This document shows, one piece after another, positions 59,062 through 64,000 of a stretch of 64,000 bases of DNA; the first letter of the stretch is position 1; each line of letters begins with the position of its first letter. The DNA is from Rhodoferax sp. (GTDB taxonomy: Bacteria > Pseudomonadota > Gammaproteobacteria > Burkholderiales > Burkholderiaceae_C). A model generated the notes under the pieces. The model was not told the DNA's origin and searched no databases. It saw only the letters and a program-made list of their open reading frames with translations. The position numbers were made by a program, and so were the translations under genes. The DNA lies in assembly GCA_029866205.1 (NCBI GenBank), contig JARWZT010000008.1, forward strand, positions 186,001 through 250,000. The letters are read 5' to 3'.

Positions 59062-59549
59062 ACGCATCCGAAGGCTGGCGGGCCCGCGCTCTGGGCACTT
59101 TGGCCTGGCTCACCCGCTTTCGGTACCTAAAATTTGGCTTGGTCGGTGCCAGCGGCACTGTGGTCAACATTGCGGTGCTTTATTTGGGGCACGAATACCT
59201 GTTCCAGGCCATTGAGGGTCCTCAGGGCAAACCTTGGGCATCGCTCGCGCTGGCCATCGCGGTGGCGACCGCCAACAATTTCACCTGGAACCGGCTGTGG
59301 ACCTGGGCTGACCGGGTTCAGGCGCAGCGCGAAGCAGCGATTGCTTCAGAGGAAGTCCGGGCACCGAGCCTGGGAACGCAATTGCTCAAATACGCGCTGG
59401 CATCGTGGTTTGGCATTGCGCTGCAGTACGTGCTGACCCTGTGGCTGGCGCACCTGATGCACTACATGCTGGCCAACGTGATCGCCATCGTCATTGCCAG
59501 TGTGAGCAACTTTTTAGCCAATGACCGCTGGACTTTTCGCAAGTCTTAA
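59058..59549 (+). CDS. GtrA-family membrane protein
   Basis: From ATG 59058 (ATGA overlap with the GT9 stop) it is 163 aa. It has four hydrophobic segments and family cues LKFGLVGASGTVVNIAVLYLG, NNFTWNRLWTW and SNFLANDRWTFRKS at the end. GtrA proteins are thought to flip or handle polyprenyl-linked sugars for O-antigen glycosylation. The insertion between the second and third segments (QREAAIASEEVRAPS) is longer than in many homologues. Confidence 0.92.
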   Translation: MNASEGWRARALGTLAWLTRFRYLKFGLVGASGTVVNIAVLYLGHEYLFQAIEGPQGKPWASLALAIAVATANNFTWNRLWTWADRVQAQREAAIASEEVRAPSLGTQLLKYALASWFGIALQYVLTLWLAHLMHYMLANVIAIVIASVSNFLANDRWTFRKS

Positions 59550-59558
59550 GCACGCGCC

Positions 59559-61445
59559 ATGACGGGCCCTGCCACCGCCCCCTTTGCCTCCTTGCCACCC
59601 GTTCCCGCAGGTCCGGTTGCGAAACCCCGTGCCTTATGGCCTTGGATGGCGCTGTTGGCGCTGGCTGTTGCCCTGTATTTCTTCGGCCTTGGGAGTTTTT
59701 ACGCCCCCACCAATGGCGACGAGATGGTCTACATCCACATTGCCCGTCTGACCGCTGAGTCGGGCCATTGGCTGCCCTTGGTGTCCGACCTGGACCACAT
59801 GCGCAACACCAAGCCACCCTTGCTGTTCTGGCAGGCACTGATCGCCGGCCAATGGGGCGCGCACTGGACACTCTTTGCACTGCGCCTTCCCAGCGTGATC
59901 TACACCTTACTCACGGCTGCGGCCATAGGGTGGTTTACCCACCGTCTGCGGGGTGATTGGCGCACCGCCTGCCTGGCGGCAGTGTTGTATCTGGCCTTTT
60001 TTTCCAGCTTTCGCTACGGACGGGTCTATCTCACCTCGGCACCCGAGACCTTCTGGCTGGCGCTCCCCATGCTGGCACTTTTGTGGAGCCAACTGCAAGA
60101 TCCGAAGCGTGTCCACCCTTTGGCATGGCTGGCCCAGACTACGTCCTGGCGCGCGGGTCCCACGCTGCTTTTATTCAGCCTGTTTGGTCTGTGTATGGGC
60201 CTGGGTTTGCTGTACAAATCGTTTGCACTGGTCGCCCCCGCCGCCGCAACCCTATGGTGCGCGCTCTTGGCAGGGCACCGGTGGCAATGGCCGCACGCGG
60301 TGCGCAGCGCCTTGGCGGTAGGCTGGAGCACGCTGGTCGCGCTGGGCGTCTTTGCGCTCTGGTTTGTTTGGGACCCCGACCCCGCGGCCGTTTGGCAGGA
60401 GTTTGTCGTGGGCGAAAACGCTGGCAAGATGGCGGGAGCCCAGGGGTATTGGGCCGCGGCCCTGTGGGGCGATTACCCCCTATGGACGCAGTTCCTGGCC
60501 TACCTTGAAAACGCTGGACTGCTGTGGTTTGTCGTACTGGGGCTGGGATGGGCGGGTGCGCGCGCGCTGTCCAAAGGCGCGGTGTGGACGCGCACGCCCC
60601 CCTCTGAGCGCACCCTGTGGCTGTGGCTGCTGGTGTGGCTCGTGGTGTTCAGCATTCCCAACCAGCGCTCGGCGCGCTACCTGATCCCGGCCATGCCCGC
60701 ACTGGCGATCGTGCTCGCCCTGCATTGGGAGCGCATAGCCCGCTTCTGGTTTTTGATCACCCTGGTGGTCACCAGCATCGCCGTGGTGATACTGGGGCGA
60801 ATTTCCTGGGTGATGGGCACGCTGGACTTGGGCACACCCGTGGTCCGCTGGTCAGCGATGTTGGCGGTCGCCTTGGGACTGGGGGCCGCGCTGATCGCAT
60901 TCCTGTGGCGCCCCTGGAGTCGCAACGCCACACTGCTGGCTTGCCTGAGCGTCTACGCCTGCTTCGGCCTGATGGTGAGCCCGCTCGACAGCCCGCAAGC
61001 CCAGTACAGCCCGGGCGCGCTGGCGCAACTGGAAGGCAAGCGCATCGCAGTGCCCAATGGCTTTACCGGGCAGTACGAGCGCTTTCACTTTTTGATGCCC
61101 CAAAGCGACCTGATCCCATTTGATGTTGCAGGCAGAGACACGGGCGCGCTTCGGCCCGACTTGCCGCCGGCTGAGCGGCTGTCCTACCTGCTGCGCGAAT
61201 TTGACGCCGTGGTCTGGCTTGACGATGACTCTGGCGCCAGCGCACCCCTTTGTGCCCCACAGTGCACCGTACTGGGCTACCGCTGGCATGTGAAAAGCCG
61301 CCACAAGTCGGGGGAAGTCAACCTGAGCAACGTCTGGTATCCCCAGCGATGGCTGTTTGGCCGAGAATGGTTGCTGACGTCCGCCAAGACCCTTAGTCCG
61401 GCAATCGCCAGCGCCGCATCAGCCCAAGCAAAAAATAGCCATTGA
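59559..61445 (+). CDS. ArnT-like polyprenyl-sugar glycosyltransferase (GT39/PMT-type membrane protein)
   Basis: The 628-aa protein has about eleven to thirteen hydrophobic segments. The first periplasmic loop has the catalytic-type motif YAPTNGDEMVYIHIARL and RNTKPPLLFWQALI, as in PMT_2/ArnT enzymes that use undecaprenyl-phosphate sugars. A soluble C-terminal domain (about 475-600) follows. The acceptor could be lipid A or another glycan. It is 9 nt after the GtrA gene, so the three genes form an operon. It overlaps the next gene tail to tail by 53 bp. Confidence 0.88.
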   Translation: MTGPATAPFASLPPVPAGPVAKPRALWPWMALLALAVALYFFGLGSFYAPTNGDEMVYIHIARLTAESGHWLPLVSDLDHMRNTKPPLLFWQALIAGQWGAHWTLFALRLPSVIYTLLTAAAIGWFTHRLRGDWRTACLAAVLYLAFFSSFRYGRVYLTSAPETFWLALPMLALLWSQLQDPKRVHPLAWLAQTTSWRAGPTLLLFSLFGLCMGLGLLYKSFALVAPAAATLWCALLAGHRWQWPHAVRSALAVGWSTLVALGVFALWFVWDPDPAAVWQEFVVGENAGKMAGAQGYWAAALWGDYPLWTQFLAYLENAGLLWFVVLGLGWAGARALSKGAVWTRTPPSERTLWLWLLVWLVVFSIPNQRSARYLIPAMPALAIVLALHWERIARFWFLITLVVTSIAVVILGRISWVMGTLDLGTPVVRWSAMLAVALGLGAALIAFLWRPWSRNATLLACLSVYACFGLMVSPLDSPQAQYSPGALAQLEGKRIAVPNGFTGQYERFHFLMPQSDLIPFDVAGRDTGALRPDLPPAERLSYLLREFDAVVWLDDDSGASAPLCAPQCTVLGYRWHVKSRHKSGEVNLSNVWYPQRWLFGREWLLTSAKTLSPAIASAASAQAKNSH

Positions 61446-62127
61446 GCGCGATCCATAACCACGGATCGAGCAGCGCGTCCCACACATTGCCACTGGGCCA
61501 ACGCCAAAGGCCAAACAGGGCCAGCGCAACCCAAATCTGAACCAGCCCCGGCGTGCGCCGTGCTGCGGCGCCCCCCAACACCCAAGGCAGCAGCGCCAGC
61601 CCCAGCACGAAAGCAAGAGCGTCGGGTTGAAATCCCCAAGCGTAGATCGATACCGGGAACAGCGCAAAGGTGTCCAGCAGCAGCGTCCAGCCCAACAGCA
61701 CACCCGCGGCCACGCAGGCCTTGAACCACACCTTGGGCGGACTCAAGCGCGCCGCTCTAGCGAGCGTGAAGTTGGAGTGCCCTCGCCAGCGCGCATGGCC
61801 TTCGCGCGCCAAATAGGTGGCCGCAAGCAGGGTCGATACGCCGCTCGGAGTCTGGAACGCCAGACCCAACCAATAGGCCAATCCCCAAGCCGCTGGCGCC
61901 CAAGTCCAGGCCACCACCCCCAGCGCCACCCAAACGGCACCCCACCCCCGTTCGTCGGCGAGGCCAAGACGGCGGTGCCGTGCAGTTGCCACCATCAGCA
62001 CCCCTGCCGCGAGCACCAGGCTCCATGCCAGCTCCCGCAGCCAAGGCAGGCTGTCTGCGGCTGGCAACACGGCCTGACTGCGGGCGGCGAGACGGTCCCA
62101 GTCGAGCCAGGTCGAAGGCAAATTCAT
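61393..62127 (-). CDS. Uncharacterised polytopic membrane protein
   Basis: From ATG 62127 (ATGA overlap with the sialidase-like gene upstream) it is 244 aa. It has about six to seven hydrophobic segments and a very high Trp/Leu/Ala content. I do not recognise the family. Segments such as GVSTLLAATYLAREGHARW and WPSGNVWDALLDPWLWIALNGYFLLG are distinctive. The coupled sialidase-like gene and the convergent glycosyltransferase gene suggest an envelope-glycan role, by inference. Its end overlaps the ArnT-like gene by 53 bp. Confidence 0.7.
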   Translation of the reverse strand: MNLPSTWLDWDRLAARSQAVLPAADSLPWLRELAWSLVLAAGVLMVATARHRRLGLADERGWGAVWVALGVVAWTWAPAAWGLAYWLGLAFQTPSGVSTLLAATYLAREGHARWRGHSNFTLARAARLSPPKVWFKACVAAGVLLGWTLLLDTFALFPVSIYAWGFQPDALAFVLGLALLPWVLGGAAARRTPGLVQIWVALALFGLWRWPSGNVWDALLDPWLWIALNGYFLLGLMRRWRLPD

Positions 62128-63320
62128 GGTGCTTCCCGGTTGTCGGCGTCTGAAGCTCCGCCATTGACCCACTGCAAGCGGCGCCAGGCAATGCTTTTGC
62201 GCTGATCGGTGTAACTGAGCCAAAGACTCTGGTCGGCCCATGCCATTGCCGGATACGAAAACTCCTGGCCAGGGGACCCAAGCTCCAGCTCCAACGCAGT
62301 GGACCATTGCAGACCATCAGCCGAGCGGGCCATCCGCAAGCTTTTCCGATCAGATACGGACGGATTGAACACCAGCAGATGTTGGTCGCCTACGCTCAGG
62401 GAAGAAATGCCGGCGTCAGGGTTGTCCAGGGGCAAGTCAGGCGCATCCGTCCAGGTTTTACCACCGTCATGGGTCTGGGAGACGCCAATCTTTCCTTGGG
62501 GTCGGGTGTCACGCATCAGCGCCGTCCAATGCGTTGGGGTCGTAGCCACCAACGTGGGCTGCAGCAGGTGGGACCGCTGAGAAATGCGCGCCAGGCCTAC
62601 CAAGCCACCGCCACCATCAAACCGCAGAGCCACCGGGGTTTTCGCTCCCAGTTCGAAATAGGCCGGAAGCACCATCCCCCCATCGGCCAAGGGCAAAGGC
62701 GCCGTGCGCACCAAATAGCTGAGGTTCCACAACCAGGACAAAGGCAGCACGCGCAAGGGTTCAAACTTCAGCTCCGACGCTGGACTTCCAGCGACCTGCT
62801 GCAAATGCAGTACCCGTGATGCGGCCCAGCCACCCCAGCCGGTGGCGACCACAAACAAATGCATCCGCGATTCAGCGTCCATCCAGGCCACCGGGTTGCC
62901 CAGGCGGCGCAAGCCCATTCCCAAGGGCACGCCCATGGCATGGCGGTTGACCACCACGCGCGCCGGACTCCAGGCTTGCCGCGCCCGGTCAAACTGCGCA
63001 GCAACGATCTGTACGTTGGGCGCACTCTCGCGGTCGCCGGCAAACCAGAATGCGGTCAGCACCGCCGGATCACCCGCGGGCATGGGCAAGAGCGCACTGG
63101 CGTGCGCCGCGGGCACGCCTTCAGGCATGGGAATCGTGCCACCGCCAAGCGGCACCCAATGTCCCGCCCCGGCCCCCGGGCCTGTCGCCAGCAGCAGTGC
63201 AGGCGCAGCAGCAGCGCCACGAAGCGCAGCCGGTCGCTGGGCGGTGTCCAGCACCCACACCGCCGCCACGCAAAGCAGCGCCAAGCCGGCACGCACCAAG
63301 ATTCCAGAGGGAGAAAACAT
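62124..63320 (-). CDS. Sialidase-like/BNR-repeat secreted protein
   Basis: The 398-aa protein has an N-terminal signal-anchor (about 8-26) and a sialidase-fold propeller with an Asp-box-like motif (SQTHDGGKTWTDAPDLPLDNPDAG). GLRRLGNPVAWMDAESRMHLFVV and SYPAMAWADQSLWLSYTDQRKSIAWR resemble exo-alpha-sialidase family proteins. Whether it cleaves sialic acid is unknown; several BNR proteins act on other sugars. It is coupled to the downstream membrane protein and divergent from the pirin gene. Confidence 0.78.
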   Translation of the reverse strand: MFSPSGILVRAGLALLCVAAVWVLDTAQRPAALRGAAAAPALLLATGPGAGAGHWVPLGGGTIPMPEGVPAAHASALLPMPAGDPAVLTAFWFAGDRESAPNVQIVAAQFDRARQAWSPARVVVNRHAMGVPLGMGLRRLGNPVAWMDAESRMHLFVVATGWGGWAASRVLHLQQVAGSPASELKFEPLRVLPLSWLWNLSYLVRTAPLPLADGGMVLPAYFELGAKTPVALRFDGGGGLVGLARISQRSHLLQPTLVATTPTHWTALMRDTRPQGKIGVSQTHDGGKTWTDAPDLPLDNPDAGISSLSVGDQHLLVFNPSVSDRKSLRMARSADGLQWSTALELELGSPGQEFSYPAMAWADQSLWLSYTDQRKSIAWRRLQWVNGGASDADNREAP

Positions 63321-63333
63321 GCACGGATCTTAT

Positions 63334-63356
63334 CGGTGCGGGAGCCGATCGCACCG
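63334..63356. repeat. Hairpin in the sialidase-like / pirin intergenic region
   Basis: CGGTGCG (63334-63340) and CGCACCG (63350-63356) form a perfect 7-bp stem with a 9-nt loop, between the divergent starts at 63320 and 63460. It could be an operator or an RNA hairpin. The rest of the 139-bp gap shows no clear promoter. Confidence 0.35.
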
Positions 63357-63459
63357 CGCACTGGCGCAGCGGCCCGAACCGGGACAGGGTTGATCGACAG
63401 CTGTGGCCCAATAGCGACTACCGCCTTTGTCTAACCCCTCCCGCATGGAGAATCAGCCC

Positions 63460-64000
63460 ATGACTACCAGCAGCATCCTCAGTGTTACGCCTTTGTCCAC
63501 ACCACCGTGGCCCACCATCGACCCTTTTTTGTTTTGCGTCCACCACGTCGATGCCTATCCACGCGGCAACGCCGCCATGGGCCCCGATGCCCCCCTGGGC
63601 GGACGTAACCTTGGGCAGGACTTTGCCAACAAAGACGGGTGGAGCATGTACCACGGCCAGACGGTCCCCGGTTTTCCGGCGCATCCCCACCGGGGCTTTG
63701 AAACCGTGACGATCGTCCGCCAAGGTCATATTGACCACTCAGACTCCTTGGGCGCCACAGCCCGGTTTGGCCCGGGGGATGTCCAGTGGCTCACCGCGGG
63801 CAAGGGCATCGTGCACTGCGAAATGTTTCCGCTTCGCAACCGTGATGTACCCAATCCGGCCGAGCTGTTCCAAATCTGGCTCAATCTGCCCGCAAAAAAT
63901 AAAATGTCCGAGCCGCACTTCACGATGTTCTGGGGCGAAAACATCCAAACCCTGCAACACCACGATGCCCAAGGCCACGCCACCGAGGTGATGGTGGTGG
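63460..64000 (+). CDS. Pirin family protein, N-terminal fragment (3' end outside window)
   Basis: The open frame runs off the right edge, leaving 180 codons. It has the pirin iron-site motifs HPHRGFE (His-x-His) and HCEM (His-x-Glu) with the expected spacing, and [17 protein letters not shown] between them. Pirins are cupin proteins, variously reported as quercetinases or transcription cofactors. GGAG lies 9 nt before ATG 63460; an in-frame ATG at 63445 is an alternative start. Confidence 0.92.
   Translation, partial: MTTSSILSVTPLSTPPWPTIDPFLFCVHHVDAYPRGNAAMGPDAPLGGRNLGQDFANKDGWSMYHGQTVPGFPAHPHRGFETVTIVRQGHIDHSDSLGATARFGPGDVQWLTAGKGIVHCEMFPLRNRDVPNPAELFQIWLNLPAKNKMSEPHFTMFWGENIQTLQHHDAQGHATEVMVV

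Overview
The window looks like chromosome from a betaproteobacterium of the order Burkholderiales, most likely family Comamonadaceae (Rhodoferax/Polaromonas-like). This is inferred from protein character and from gene order: gltBD, then mlaFEDACB, an ABC exporter, bolA, murA, hisGDCBHAFIE, a HIT gene and tatABC, followed by degS-like, nif3, pdxA-like and petABC-sspAB. The DNA is GC-rich with long antisense shadow ORFs. Nearly everything is core housekeeping. No rRNA, prophage, CRISPR array or plasmid function was seen, and no gene-free stretch exceeds about 250 bp.

Layout. 1-3.3 kb: 3' end of a UvrC/Cho-like nuclease gene, RNase R (minus), tRNA-Leu(CAG) (plus) and tRNA-Thr(TGT) (minus). 3.3-9.3 kb (minus): Nif3-family gene, PdxA-family dehydrogenase, cytochrome bc1 (petABC), a strong terminator, then sspA-sspB. 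9.5-10.7 kb (plus): a DegS-like periplasmic protease. 10.7-27.7 kb (minus): one long co-directional block. It starts with the Mla phospholipid transport genes and continues through an ABC-2 exporter, BolA and MurA to the full histidine pathway, with a sugar-phosphate mutarotase nested in it, then a HIT protein and TatABC. 27.8-34 kb (minus): glutamate synthase gltBD with a good sigma70 promoter. 34.05-34.9 kb: a RAYT (REP-associated tyrosine transposase) element lodged between that promoter and the stop codon of a glycine-zipper lipoprotein gene. 35.4-47 kb (minus): pilMNOPQ, an Ig-like lipoprotein, aroK-aroB, dgt, a DUF1415 gene and a methyltransferase. 47.3-64 kb: PBP1A, frataxin CyaY, LptM, LysA, MsrPQ, cytochrome c4, EngB, two LpxL-type acyltransferases, MetK, an envelope-glycan cluster (GT9, GtrA, ArnT-like GT39), a convergent sialidase-like/membrane pair, and a pirin cut off by the window end.

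How the genes fit together. Envelope biogenesis dominates: Mla lipid traffic, MurA and PBP1A for peptidoglycan, lipid A acylation and glycosyl transfer, LptM, type IV pilus assembly and DegS-like quality control. Respiration is represented by bc1 and c4. TatABC is encoded with two possible clients, the Rieske protein (KR instead of RR) and MsrP (two RR pairs).

The most interesting items are regulatory or structural rather than a new gene system. They are the RAYT insertion that appears to supply a stop codon on one side and abut a -35 box on the other; an rnr gene with no ordinary start codon where the protein should begin; a terminator directly against the sspA ribosome binding site; a structured leader before metK; and a Ca-loop-bearing Ig-like lipoprotein linked to the pilus secretin operon. 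I did not find convincing evidence of a wholly new multi-gene system. The 57.8-63.3 kb glycosyltransferase/sialidase-like region is the least explained.
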